64,000 bases of DNA from Martelella endophytica (GTDB lineage Bacteria > Pseudomonadota > Alphaproteobacteria > Rhizobiales > Rhizobiaceae). Positions 28,584 through 38,041 of this stretch are shown one piece after another (position 1 is the first letter of the stretch; every line of letters starts with the position of its first letter). The stretch covers positions 1,092,001 to 1,156,000 of the forward strand of contig NZ_CP010803.1 in the NCBI RefSeq assembly GCF_000960975.1, read 5' to 3'. Under the pieces are notes generated by a model, which saw nothing but the letters and a program-made list of their open reading frames with translations, searched no databases and was not told the origin of the DNA. The position numbers and the translations under genes are program-made.

Positions 28584-29611
28584 TTGCCTGCCTCCCGGGC
28601 CGGTGCCGCCCGTTCTCCGCCGCGCCGGCGCAGCATCTGCTGGCGCAGGAATTTCAGGTCGCCGGTGATGTTGGGCGATTGCAGCACCAGGATGATGACC
28701 ACCAGCACCGCCTTGATGACGAGATTGTATTCCGATGGAAAGCCCGCCAGCAGGATGCCGGTGTCGATGGTCTGGATGATCATCGCGCCGATCACCGATG
28801 CCGAGATCGAGAACCGTCCGCCAAGCAGCGAATTGCCGCCGATGACGGTGGCAAGCACCGCATCCAGCTCGAGCCAGAGCCCGGCATTGTTGGCATCGGC
28901 TCCGCGGATATCGGCGGTGACGATGATGCCGGCGAGGGCTGCGCAGAAGCCCGAGGCCATGTAGACGGCGAGCAGCAGCACGCGCGCATTGACGCCGGCA
29001 AGCGTGCTCGCCTTCATGTTGACGCCGATCGCCTCGATCAGCAGGCCGAGCGCGGTGCGCCGGACAAGCAGAATGACGAGCGCTGCGGCCAGCACCCAGA
29101 TCCAGACCGGAACCGGTATGCCGAGAACGGCGCCGGAGCCCAGAAAGGCGAATTCCGGAAGATTGAAGGTGAGGATGCGCCCCTCGGTGATCAGCTGGGC
29201 GATGCCTCGTCCCGAGATCATCAGGATCAGCGTGGCGACGATCGGCTGGATGCCGATGAAGGAGACCAGGACGCCGTTGAAGAGACCTGCAATCAGCCCG
29301 GCAACGATTGCCGTGGCGATCGCCGCGAACACGCCGTAGCCGGCAACGATGCTGGAGGCGGCGACCGCCCCGGTGATCGCGATCACCGTGCCCACCGAAA
29401 GGTCGATGCCGCGGGTCGCCACCACCAGTGTCATGCCGATGGCGAGCAGCGCCACCGGTGCGCCGCGCTTCAGCACGTCGACCACCGGCCCGACGAAGCG
29501 TCCGGCGGAATAGTCGACCTGCAGGAAGGTCGGGAAGAACAGGCTGACCAGCGCCACCAGGAAGGCGAGCGTGATCAGCTGCGGTATAATGCGTTTCAAT
29601 CCCGCAGGCAT
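28580..29611 (-). CDS. Sugar ABC transporter permease, YtfT type
   Basis: 343 residues with about ten membrane segments, BPD_transp_2 family. The conserved loop is VVATRGIDLSVGTVIAITG. The C-terminal tail is cytosolic and basic (RRRGGERAAP). It is paired with the YjfF-type permease to form a heterodimeric channel. It overlaps the ATPase stop by 1 base and the next permease start by 4 bases. Confidence 0.9.
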   Translation of the reverse strand: MPAGLKRIIPQLITLAFLVALVSLFFPTFLQVDYSAGRFVGPVVDVLKRGAPVALLAIGMTLVVATRGIDLSVGTVIAITGAVAASSIVAGYGVFAAIATAIVAGLIAGLFNGVLVSFIGIQPIVATLILMISGRGIAQLITEGRILTFNLPEFAFLGSGAVLGIPVPVWIWVLAAALVILLVRRTALGLLIEAIGVNMKASTLAGVNARVLLLAVYMASGFCAALAGIIVTADIRGADANNAGLWLELDAVLATVIGGNSLLGGRFSISASVIGAMIIQTIDTGILLAGFPSEYNLVIKAVLVVIILVLQSPNITGDLKFLRQQMLRRRGGERAAPAREAGK

Positions 29612-31128
29612 CAGACAGCCTCCCTTTCCTTCTCGCCAGACGAGGCAATCGCCTTGACGATGTTTTCAGAGGCGATCTCCGATCCCGTCAGCTCCGCGAC
29701 ATGGCGGCGATCGCGAACCACGATGACGCGGTCGGAAATCGAGATCAGTTCATCAAGCTCCGAGGAGATGATCAGGATCGCCATGCCCTCGGCGGTGATG
29801 TCGCGGATGAGATGCAGGATTTCGGCATGGGCACCGACATCGATGCCGCGCGTCGGTTCATCGAGGATGAGAAAACGCGGGTTCATCGCAAGCCAGCGGG
29901 CCAGCACCACCTTCTGCTGATTGCCACCGGAGAGTTCGCCGACCGGTTTTTCGGCACTCGAGGTGCGAATATCGAGCTTCTGGATGTATTCCGATGCGAG
30001 CCGGTCCTGCTCGGCACGGCTGATCGGCCGTGCCCAGCCGCGCCGGGCCTGAAGCGCCAGCGCGATATTCTCCCGGACCGAAAGGTCGGCGATAATGCCG
30101 TCGGTCTTGCGGTCCTCCGGCGCAAAGCCGAAGCCGGCGGCGATCGCATCGCGCGGACTGGCGATGCCGAGCTTGCCCTTGTCATCCGAAATCGTGCCGG
30201 TCTGGGTGGTCTTGACGCCGAAGACGAGCTGCGCGGTTTCGGTGCGACCGGAGCCGAGCAGGCCGGCAAGGCCGACGACCTCACCGCGATGGATGTCGAG
30301 ATCGAAAGGTTCGACATAGTTGCGGCGGCTGAGATTGCGGAAGCTGAGCAGCGGCTCGCTGCCAACGCGGCCCGCCGTTGCGCGCCGGGCGGCATTTTCT
30401 TCCTCTTCGTCGAGTTCCCGACCGAGCATGTGGGCGATCAGGCGCACGCGGTCGAGTTCGGCGGTCTTCTCCGTCACGATCTTGCGGCCGTTGCGCAGCA
30501 CGGTTACCCGGTCGGTCAACGCGAACACCTGATCGAGAAAGTGCGAGACGAAGATGATGCCGAGGCCCTGGTCGCGCAGCTTGCGCACGACATCGAACAG
30601 CATCTCCACCTCACGGGTGTCGAGGCTGGCGGTCGGTTCGTCGAGGATCAGCACCTTGCCGGAGAGCGCGACTGCACGCGCGATCGCGACAATCTGCTGC
30701 ACGGCGACCGAATAGTTTCCAAGGTCGTGCGAGACATCGATATCGAGGCCGTAGCCCTCAAGCATCGCCTCCGCCTCGCGGCGCATGGCGCGGCCGTCGA
30801 TGATGCCGAAGCGGCGCGGTTCGCGACCGAAGGTCAGGTTCTGGGCGACCGTCAGGTTCGGCAGGAGATTCACCTCCTGGTAGACCGTGCCGATGCCCAG
30901 TTCCTGGGCTTCCAGCGTCGAACGGGGGGAGATCGTGCGCCCCTCGAGCGTGATCGTGCCTTCGTCGCGGCTATAGGCGCCGGTGAGGCTTTTGATCAAG
31001 GTGGACTTGCCGGCACCGTTTTCGCCGAGAAGGGCGTGGACCTCGCCGGCCTCAAGCTCGAAACCGACATCGTCGAGCGCCTTCATGCCGACGAAGGTCT
31101 TGGTGAGATTTTGAATGGTCAGAAGCAT
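29611..31128 (-). CDS. Sugar ABC transporter ATPase, YtfR/RbsA type
   Basis: 505 residues with two ABC domains in one chain, as in RbsA/YtfR. The first Walker A is GENGAGKS (35-42), with signature NYSVAVQQ (non-canonical) and Walker B VLILDEPTAS. The second domain has a degenerate Walker A (GLLGSGRT), signature LSGGNQQK and Walker B FLILDEPTRG. It powers the importer formed with the two permeases and the binding protein. Confidence 0.95.
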   Translation of the reverse strand: MLLTIQNLTKTFVGMKALDDVGFELEAGEVHALLGENGAGKSTLIKSLTGAYSRDEGTITLEGRTISPRSTLEAQELGIGTVYQEVNLLPNLTVAQNLTFGREPRRFGIIDGRAMRREAEAMLEGYGLDIDVSHDLGNYSVAVQQIVAIARAVALSGKVLILDEPTASLDTREVEMLFDVVRKLRDQGLGIIFVSHFLDQVFALTDRVTVLRNGRKIVTEKTAELDRVRLIAHMLGRELDEEEENAARRATAGRVGSEPLLSFRNLSRRNYVEPFDLDIHRGEVVGLAGLLGSGRTETAQLVFGVKTTQTGTISDDKGKLGIASPRDAIAAGFGFAPEDRKTDGIIADLSVRENIALALQARRGWARPISRAEQDRLASEYIQKLDIRTSSAEKPVGELSGGNQQKVVLARWLAMNPRFLILDEPTRGIDVGAHAEILHLIRDITAEGMAILIISSELDELISISDRVIVVRDRRHVAELTGSEIASENIVKAIASSGEKEREAV

Positions 31129-31229
31129 TGCGGAGCACCATCGGTTGCGCGGTCGGAGGAAAGGCCTCGGCGCGCGGTCCGAGACGGCCGGAGGCGATCG
31201 TCGCCCCCGGCCGCATCCTGAGGCGGGAC

Positions 31230-32180
31230 TTAGTAGCCGAGACCCTTGCGGCGCTCGTATTCACCCTTCGGATCGTCAGCCTGGGTATAGAGCTTCGATT
31301 CCGTCTGGATGAATTTCGGCGGCATGGTGCCGTCCTTCCAGTACGCGGCAAGCGCGTCGAAGGCGGGGCCGGCCATGTTCGGCGTCAGTTCCACCGTGGC
31401 GTTGGTCTCGCCGGCGGCCATCGCCTGGAAGAAGTCCGGCACGCCGTCGATCGCAACGACGAGAATGTCGGAACCGGGCTTGAGGCCGGCTTCCTTGATC
31501 GCCTGGATGGCGCCGACGGCCATGTCGTCATTATGCGCATAGAGCGCGCAGATGTCGGCGCCGCCGTTTTCGGCCTGCAGGAAGCTTTCCATGACTTCCT
31601 TGCCCTGCGAACGAGTGAAGTCGCCGGTCTGGCTGCGAACGATCTCGATGTTGGAATGACCATCGATGGCGTTGCGGAAGCCGGTTGCGCGGTCGATTGC
31701 CGGCGAGGAGCCGGTCGTGCCCTGCAGCTCGACGACGCGGCAATCCTTATCGCCGACGGTGTCGACCAGCCAGCCGCCGGCCACTTCGCCCTCATGCACG
31801 AGGTTGGAGCCGACCGCCGTCAGGTAGAGATCGTCGGAGCTGTCGACCTGGCGGTCGAGCAGGATGACCGGAATTTCGGCATCCTTGGCTTCTTCCAGCG
31901 CGCTGTCCCAGCCGGTGGCGACGACTGGGGCGAGCAGGATCGCGTCGACGCCCTGCGCGACAAAGGCGCGGATGGCGGCGATCTGGTTTTCCTGCTTCTG
32001 CTGGGCATCGGAGAATTTCAGGTCGATGCCGCGTTCTTCGGCCTGCTGTTTGGTGAGCGTCGTTTCCGCCGCGCGCCAGCCGGATTCCGAGCCGATCTGC
32101 GAAAACCCGACGGTCTGCGCGGACGCGGCGGCGGCCGAAAAGGCAAGCGCCGCAACGGTCGTCAAAAGTATCGATTTCAT
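31230..32180 (-). CDS. Periplasmic sugar-binding protein, YtfQ/GafA type
   Basis: 316 residues with a Sec signal peptide (about 1-22, AAAASAQ). Type I periplasmic binding protein of the LacI-like sugar group. Features shared with YtfQ include the N-terminal FSQIGSESGWRAAET and ICALYAHNDDMAVGAIQAIKEAG. The ATG at 32180 has GGGAGGA 6 nt upstream; the frame is open to 32264. It is the first gene of the operon that ends with araD. YtfQ binds galactofuranose and, as I recall, the related GafA of Shewanella binds L-arabinofuranose. With araBAD here, the furanose form of L-arabinose is the likely ligand. Confidence 0.92.
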   Translation of the reverse strand: MKSILLTTVAALAFSAAAASAQTVGFSQIGSESGWRAAETTLTKQQAEERGIDLKFSDAQQKQENQIAAIRAFVAQGVDAILLAPVVATGWDSALEEAKDAEIPVILLDRQVDSSDDLYLTAVGSNLVHEGEVAGGWLVDTVGDKDCRVVELQGTTGSSPAIDRATGFRNAIDGHSNIEIVRSQTGDFTRSQGKEVMESFLQAENGGADICALYAHNDDMAVGAIQAIKEAGLKPGSDILVVAIDGVPDFFQAMAAGETNATVELTPNMAGPAFDALAAYWKDGTMPPKFIQTESKLYTQADDPKGEYERRKGLGY

Positions 32181-32575
32181 ATCATGTCCTCCCATTGGAA
32201 CAACGCGGCGAGCCGCAGGCACCGCCCCGTACGCAACCGTGGCTGCCGGAATGGCAAAGGTCACGGTTCACCCGTCACACCGCGCGGCAGATTGCCAGGG
32301 CGCGGCACCAGACGGGCGTTTCGACAAGCTGGATGATCCCGCATCCGCCGCAATTCAAGGCGCCGGACGGGAAACGAAACAGCGATATCGCATGGTCCCC
32401 GATCGGACCGGAACGCAGGCTTTTCCTCCCACCGCGTGCCGGCCGGTTGCCCCTGAAGTCGGAAGATGACATGAGATCATCTGTCCCGGAACGGGGCCTT
32501 GCGACGGCCGAATAGTTGCAATTCCGCCCCGTCTCGACAAATGATTTATCGTGTTTCAGATATAGCAGAATTGGT
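32181..32575. promoter_or_regulatory. Divergent promoter region of the arabinose operon and its LysR regulator
   Basis: 395 bases between divergent starts, without a credible gene. A TATC-N8-GATA dyad (32547-32562) lies 14 bases before the regulator ATG and could be an autoregulatory LysR site. The segment 32515-32575 is AT-rich and fits the regulator promoter. No convincing -35/-10 pair was found for the sugar operon. Confidence 0.4.
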
Positions 32576-33586
32576 ATGGATGATATGCGCGACGACGAAC
32601 CCCTCAGAGGCCAGGACGAATTCATCCGCCGGGGCTTGCGCTTTTCGCAGATGCGCCTGATTGCACTTCTGGACCGCAAGGGCCAGATTTCATCAGCAGC
32701 CGCCCAGCTCGGCATGACCCAGTCCGCCGCCTCGCGACTGCTGTCGGAACTGGAATATACGGTCGGCGCCAAGCTCTATGAACGCCACGGCCGTGGCGTG
32801 GTGCTGAGCGAGGTCGGCCAGGCGATGGCGCGCCAGGCGATGATTATCCTCAACCAGCTCGACCACGCCCATCAGGAGATCGCCCAGATCATCGACGGCG
32901 CCCGCGGCCAGGTGCGCATCGGCGCCGTGACCGGGCCGGCGATCGAACTGGTGCTGCCGGTCGTCGAAACGCTCAGGCGCGATCATCCCGAAATCGAGCT
33001 CACCGTGCTGGTCGATACCAGCGACCGGCTTGCCGAGGGCCTGTTCTCGCACAATCTCGATTTCTACATCGGCCGGCTGCCGGAGGATATGGACGCCAAG
33101 TCCGTCACCATGCATCCGGTCGGGGTGGAGCCGATCACCATGATCGCCCGCCTCGGCCATCCGCTCGCCGACAGGGGCCCGATCTCGATCGGCGACTGCC
33201 TCGACTACGACTGGATCCTGCAGCCGGTCGGCTCGCCGATGCGACGCTCGATCGAGGCCTATCTCCTGTCGAACAGTTTTTCGCTGCCCGAGCATGTGTT
33301 CGTCACCACGTCGCCGCTTTTGTCCCTGGCGATCATCGCCGAAAGCGATGCCGTCTTTGCCGTCGCCCGCCCGGTCGCCGATTTCCTGCACCGCGAGGGC
33401 CGTCTCGGCGCGCGTCTCTGCCAGCTGCCGGTGCGGGAAAACATCGAGGTCTCGCGCTATTCGATCATCCAGCGCGTCTCCGCCGAGCAGCCGCCGCCGG
33501 TCAAGCGGGTGCTGTCGCTGATCGACCGGGAGATTGCCCGGCAGCCTGAGATCTTTCGCGAGGCGACGCTCGGCCGCTGGCCATGA
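32576..33586 (+). CDS. LysR-type regulator divergent from the arabinose operon (GbpR-like)
   Basis: 336 residues. N-terminal winged HTH (about 20-80: ISSAAAQLGMTQSAASRLLSE) and a LysR effector domain (about 105-315). The position, divergent from a sugar importer with araBAD, resembles GbpR, which controls a sugar-binding protein gene in Agrobacterium in response to L-arabinose and D-galactose. Control of the neighbouring operon is inferred. The start could be the ATG at 32576 or 32585. Confidence 0.88.
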   Translation: MDDMRDDEPLRGQDEFIRRGLRFSQMRLIALLDRKGQISSAAAQLGMTQSAASRLLSELEYTVGAKLYERHGRGVVLSEVGQAMARQAMIILNQLDHAHQEIAQIIDGARGQVRIGAVTGPAIELVLPVVETLRRDHPEIELTVLVDTSDRLAEGLFSHNLDFYIGRLPEDMDAKSVTMHPVGVEPITMIARLGHPLADRGPISIGDCLDYDWILQPVGSPMRRSIEAYLLSNSFSLPEHVFVTTSPLLSLAIIAESDAVFAVARPVADFLHREGRLGARLCQLPVRENIEVSRYSIIQRVSAEQPPPVKRVLSLIDREIARQPEIFREATLGRWP

Positions 33587-33660
33587 GGCCGGCCATTGCC
33601 GCCGGCGGGAAATGGCGATAGAAGCCGAAAACACCGGATATTGGACCAGGAGGAAACCGC

Positions 33661-34413
33661 ATGGCCGAACAGAAGGGATTGCCCCTGTTCTACAAGAAAC
33701 CCGAGGTGCTGCGCTTCGAGACCCACAAGGATCTCGCAATCGTCGCCAAGGATGACTTTTCCTTTACCTCGGAAGCAACCGCGATCCCGCTTTCGGTCAG
33801 CGAATTCATGCCGGCGATGCGCCATTATCCGATCGTCTTCATCGAGGCCGAAGGGCCGACGCCGGTGGCGATCATCGGCATTCGCCAAGGCCAGAACCTG
33901 ATGCTCGGAAAGGGCGGCAAGTGGGCCGCCGGCACCTATATCCCGGCCTATATCCGCCGCTACCCCTTCATTCTGGTACAGGCGCCAGACCAGGACACCC
34001 GCTACCTCGCCGTCGACCGCGAGAGCAAGCTCGTCAAGCCGATCGGGGCCGACACATCCGCCAAGCGGATCTTCAACGAGGACGGCACGCCGAGTGCGAC
34101 CGTGCAGCCGATGCTGCAGCTTTGCGAGGCCTATCACCAGCATCGGGCCCAGGATGCCGCCTTCCTGAAGGCGATCAAGGATTCGGGGATTCTCGTCGCC
34201 CGCCACGCCGACATGGAATTCCCCGACAAGACGCGCTACCGCCTCGATGGCTTCGAGGTCGTGGACGTCGAGCGCTACCGGGCGCTGCCGGCCAAGACGC
34301 TGAAGGAATGGACCGAGAAGGGCTGGACCGACGCGATCGCGCTGCACCTCGCCTCCGCCCAGAACTGGAGCCTCCTGCTGGAGCGCAACCAGCTTCTGAG
34401 CAAGACCGCCTGA
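33661..34413 (+). CDS. SapC-family protein
   Basis: 250 residues. It matches the SapC-like family (N-terminal LPLFYKKPEVLRFETHKDL, central MRHYPIVFIEAEGPTPVAI, later AAGTYIPAYIRRYPFIL). The name derives from a Campylobacter S-layer locus, but in proteobacteria the function is unknown. There is no signal peptide or membrane segment, so it looks cytosolic. A strong AGGAGG lies 8-10 nt before the ATG. It is 74 bases after the LysR gene. Confidence 0.82.
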   Translation: MAEQKGLPLFYKKPEVLRFETHKDLAIVAKDDFSFTSEATAIPLSVSEFMPAMRHYPIVFIEAEGPTPVAIIGIRQGQNLMLGKGGKWAAGTYIPAYIRRYPFILVQAPDQDTRYLAVDRESKLVKPIGADTSAKRIFNEDGTPSATVQPMLQLCEAYHQHRAQDAAFLKAIKDSGILVARHADMEFPDKTRYRLDGFEVVDVERYRALPAKTLKEWTEKGWTDAIALHLASAQNWSLLLERNQLLSKTA

Positions 34414-34464
34414 GCTATCGTGCGCGCTCCAGCAACCGTCGGGACGCCTGGCCGACCCGGTTGA

Positions 34465-35670
34465 TCAGGGCGTTTCGATCCGGCGCTCGGCCACCGGCGA
34501 GCCGTCTGCGATCGTGTCGCTTGGGTGCAGGACGACACGATCACCCGCTGACAGTCCCTCCAAGACCTCGGCGTTCTCCTCATTCATCTGGCCGACGCCG
34601 ATGGTTGTGAGCACGGCCTTGTCATCGACCACCCTGAACACCTGCCAGTCGTTACCGGAGCGGAAGAGCGCGGCAATCGGCACCTGGCGAACATCGTCGG
34701 ATTGCCAGATCACCAGGCGGGCATAGATCCGGAAGGCATTGCCGAGACCTTCGGGAATGCTTTCGAAGTCGAGGATCGCGTCGACCCGCTGTTCCGAAAT
34801 TCCGAGCGCCGACGTCTTCTCATAGGCAGCCGGATCGATGCGCCGGACGGAGGCCTTGATCGACGGGCCGCCCCAGTCGACGATATCGGCGGCAGTGCCG
34901 GGCCTGATCCTGACCGCATCGGTGGACAGCAGATCGACGACCGCTTCGAGATCGCGCGGGTCGCCGATATCGGCGATCTTGGCACCGATCGCAACCGGCT
35001 GCGCGCTGCGGGCATAGATCTCGAGGATGACGCCGTCAGCTGGTGATACAAGATCGAGGCAGCAATCGTCCTGTGGTGCGTAGGCATTGGCGCGGGGTTC
35101 GGAAAGCCGGGCCGTTGCCGCCTTCAGCTCGGCCTTGCGCAGTGAAACCGTTGCGCCGGCAGCGTCGAGCTGTGCCCTTGCGACATCGACTGCGGTGATG
35201 GCTTGCTGCAGTTCCATCTGCGAAATCGTGTCGCGCTGGCTGAGGTTGCGGTAGCGCCGCAACTGATCTTCGGCCTGTTCAAGACTGGCTGCTGCCTTCA
35301 GCCTGTCGGCTTCCGCGATCGCCACAGCCACTTCCGCGGCATCGCGCGTCGCCTGGAGTTCCTGGCGTGTCCGCGGGTCGAGGAGCGCCGATTCAGCCGG
35401 CAGGATACGGGCGACCACGCTCTTGCCGGCCTCGACTGCATCTCCCTCGTCAAAGGCCGTTCTCAGCATCTGGCCGGCCATTGGCGAATGAATGGTGTAG
35501 ATATCCTTTACCCGGGTTTTGCCCTCCTGAAGAATGGTCACCGCCATCGGACCAGCCGCGACGGTCGCGACATCAACAGCGATCGGCTTTTCGCGCATCG
35601 CATAGACGAAGCCACCGATCACCACCAGAACAGCGAGGGCGAGCAGTCCTCTCTTGATCCATTTGCCCAT
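34465..35670 (-). CDS. HlyD/MacA-type periplasmic adaptor
   Basis: 401 residues. One N-terminal membrane anchor (about 9-27), then a periplasmic adaptor with a split lipoyl domain (SPMAGQM near the start, VSPADGVILEIYA later) and an alpha-hairpin (about 95-180) between the halves. Membrane-fusion proteins of this type connect an inner-membrane pump with an outer-membrane channel. It starts 3 bases after the FtsX-type permease and is the last gene of a three-gene export operon. Confidence 0.9.
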   Translation of the reverse strand: MGKWIKRGLLALAVLVVIGGFVYAMREKPIAVDVATVAAGPMAVTILQEGKTRVKDIYTIHSPMAGQMLRTAFDEGDAVEAGKSVVARILPAESALLDPRTRQELQATRDAAEVAVAIAEADRLKAAASLEQAEDQLRRYRNLSQRDTISQMELQQAITAVDVARAQLDAAGATVSLRKAELKAATARLSEPRANAYAPQDDCCLDLVSPADGVILEIYARSAQPVAIGAKIADIGDPRDLEAVVDLLSTDAVRIRPGTAADIVDWGGPSIKASVRRIDPAAYEKTSALGISEQRVDAILDFESIPEGLGNAFRIYARLVIWQSDDVRQVPIAALFRSGNDWQVFRVVDDKAVLTTIGVGQMNEENAEVLEGLSAGDRVVLHPSDTIADGSPVAERRIETP

Positions 35671-35673
35671 GGG

Positions 35674-38037
35674 TCACTCCCTTGTTTTCAGGACTTCGAC
35701 GAGATCGAACCGGTCGATCCGGCGGCGGACGATCAGCGCTGATACAAGCCCGGCGACAACGACCACGAGCGAGGCGCGGGCATAGCTGCTGGGATCGATT
35801 TCGAACGGGATGGTGAAAAGATCGCTGGAAAACCCATCCACGACGATGCGCGCAAGCCGGTTGCCGACGAACCAGCCGATCGGCTGGGACAGCACCAGCA
35901 GCACCGTGATTTCCAACAGCAGAACCCTGGATACCTCGGCGCGCGAGAAGCCAAGAACTCTGAGGCTTGCCAGCTCGCGGCCGCGCTCCGAGAGCAGAAT
36001 GCGGGCGGTGTTGTAGACAATGCCGAAGGTGATGACGGCCGCCAGAGCGATGTAGACGGACGACATGATGTCGATGTTTTCCCGCATGCTCCGGCGGAAG
36101 TTTTCGAGCGAGAGGCGGTTGAGTGCGACACTGGCGATCGCCGGCGTCGCCTTCACCGCGGCATAAAACCCATCGAGGCGCGCTTCATCGACGGCGATGT
36201 TGACGCCGGAGATGCGCCGGCCGTCGCCGATCATCCGGTCCAGCGCTTCGCCATCCATGAACACGGCAAGGCCAAGCAGGCTCTGGACCACGGAAGTCAC
36301 CGGCAATTCCACCAGCCGATGGTTGCGGCTGACAAGTTCGACCTCCGCAAGGTCGCCGACGGCGAGGCCGAGCGTATCGGCCACACGCTCAGAGATCATC
36401 AGGCCCGCCGGCGGGATCGAGAGCTGCACCGCATCGCGGTTGACGACGCGGGAAAGATCATTGCTGTCGGCAGCGGCATTGATCGCGAGATGTTTTTCCC
36501 GGTAGCCGTTACGCACGATAACGGGCACGGAGCGGGTGCTCTCCGCCCGCATCACGCCGGGCAATCGCATGACCGACAGCAGCGCTTCGGGCGCCTGGGG
36601 ATCGGTGAAGTTCACCGTCGCATCCTGGCGCTCTGTGTCGAAGAAGATCGTCTTGATCATCGCATCCATCGAGTTACTCATCGAAAGCCCGACGGTCAGC
36701 AGTGCAACAGGCATAGCGATGCCGATCACCGTCATGCCGGCGCGGACGGGGAAACGGGTGAGATTGCGCAGTGCCATGATCGACAGCTGCGAGAGGAGCT
36801 GCGGCCAATGCCAGCGTCCCGCAAAGGCGAGCCGGTATCGCACCGGTTCGGGCGGGCGCATGGCAACAGCGGCCGGCAGGCTCGCCGCCTTGTAGATCAC
36901 CCGGATCGCGCCCAGCAGCGCCGCACCCGTCGCCACCGCGGTTGCCAGGAGGTAGACATCCCGGCTCCAGTCGAAAACGAGGAAGGGGAAGGTGTAGAAG
37001 CGCACATAGATGCGCGTCATGCCGAGCCCCCACCAGCTTCCGAGCGTGCAGCCGATGATAATGCCGAAGACGGCGATGATGAGCACCAGCTTGACGTAGT
37101 GGATGGCGATCACCGCACTCGAGAAACCGAGCGCCTTCAACAGCCCGATCTGTTCGCGTTCCAGCGTCACCAGCCGCGACAGTACCATGTTGACGAGAAA
37201 GGCTGCGACCGCGAGGAAGATCGGCGGGATGATCGAGGCCATGGCCTCCAGGCCCTGTAATTCGCCGTCCAGGAAGGCGTTCGACATCTGACGGTCACGC
37301 CCATAGGCGCCGATACCGCCATAGGGTTTGAGCAGCGTGTCGAGCTTCTCGATCACCGCGTCCTCGCTGGCGCTACGGCTTAGCGCCAGCGATACTGCGT
37401 TGAAGGCGCCATCCATGTCGAAGATCCCGTCCAGCGCGGTTGCGGGCATGAACAGGATGCCGTAGCGCTTGCTATCGGGCACCATGTCGCCAGGGCCGAT
37501 GGCATAGACATATTCCGGCGAGAGCACGATGGCGGTGATCGTGAGCATGCGCTTCTTGCCGTTCATCAGGGCTTCAAACCGATCTCCGGGCGAAAACCCG
37601 TGTGCCTTGGCAAAATTTTCCGACACCGCCACTTCGCCGATACGGTCGGGATCGGGCAGCCGGCCGACGCGGATATAGAGCCGGTTGAGCTCGGGCTCAC
37701 CCGTGTCGGGTGTCGAGATCACGGTGCCGGCCGCGGGCATCGTCATGCCGGTGATATCGAGCACCACGGAACGCATGACGCGGAAATCCGCGCGCACCAC
37801 CCCATCAATGGCCCGTATATCATCGGCAAGGTGGTCGGGCGCCCGGGTGACGGTGGCGAAGACATCTGCGAAGCGGTAGCGCTCGTAGAAAGTGTCGCGG
37901 GTTTCGATCAGCGAGCGGTATACGCCGACAGCCATGATCAGTGTTGCGACGCCGCAGGCGAGCACCAGCGCCACGGCCAGGAGCTGGGTCCAGAGCCTCA
38001 ATACATCCCGGAAAAGCTTGCGGTCGAGGATTGCCAT
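35674..38037 (-). CDS. FtsX/MacB-type ABC transporter permease with two FtsX domains
   Basis: 787 residues. An N-terminal membrane segment (about 15-40) precedes a large periplasmic domain, followed by three membrane segments (about 255-375). A second set of the same plan fills the C-terminal half, ending with three more segments. This duplicated FtsX layout (about eight segments) is seen in LolC/MacB relatives and ABC export permeases. It lies 4 bases after the ATPase gene and 3 before the adaptor. The exported substrate is unknown. Confidence 0.88.
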   Translation of the reverse strand: MAILDRKLFRDVLRLWTQLLAVALVLACGVATLIMAVGVYRSLIETRDTFYERYRFADVFATVTRAPDHLADDIRAIDGVVRADFRVMRSVVLDITGMTMPAAGTVISTPDTGEPELNRLYIRVGRLPDPDRIGEVAVSENFAKAHGFSPGDRFEALMNGKKRMLTITAIVLSPEYVYAIGPGDMVPDSKRYGILFMPATALDGIFDMDGAFNAVSLALSRSASEDAVIEKLDTLLKPYGGIGAYGRDRQMSNAFLDGELQGLEAMASIIPPIFLAVAAFLVNMVLSRLVTLEREQIGLLKALGFSSAVIAIHYVKLVLIIAVFGIIIGCTLGSWWGLGMTRIYVRFYTFPFLVFDWSRDVYLLATAVATGAALLGAIRVIYKAASLPAAVAMRPPEPVRYRLAFAGRWHWPQLLSQLSIMALRNLTRFPVRAGMTVIGIAMPVALLTVGLSMSNSMDAMIKTIFFDTERQDATVNFTDPQAPEALLSVMRLPGVMRAESTRSVPVIVRNGYREKHLAINAAADSNDLSRVVNRDAVQLSIPPAGLMISERVADTLGLAVGDLAEVELVSRNHRLVELPVTSVVQSLLGLAVFMDGEALDRMIGDGRRISGVNIAVDEARLDGFYAAVKATPAIASVALNRLSLENFRRSMRENIDIMSSVYIALAAVITFGIVYNTARILLSERGRELASLRVLGFSRAEVSRVLLLEITVLLVLSQPIGWFVGNRLARIVVDGFSSDLFTIPFEIDPSSYARASLVVVVAGLVSALIVRRRIDRFDLVEVLKTRE

Positions 38038-38041
38038 CGCG

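Noticed and set aside
27612..29648. A single 678-codon permease fusion
   Set aside because: Only the part after 28583 is a real permease; the first part is the wrong frame of the YtfT-type permease gene, which reads correctly at 28580-29611.
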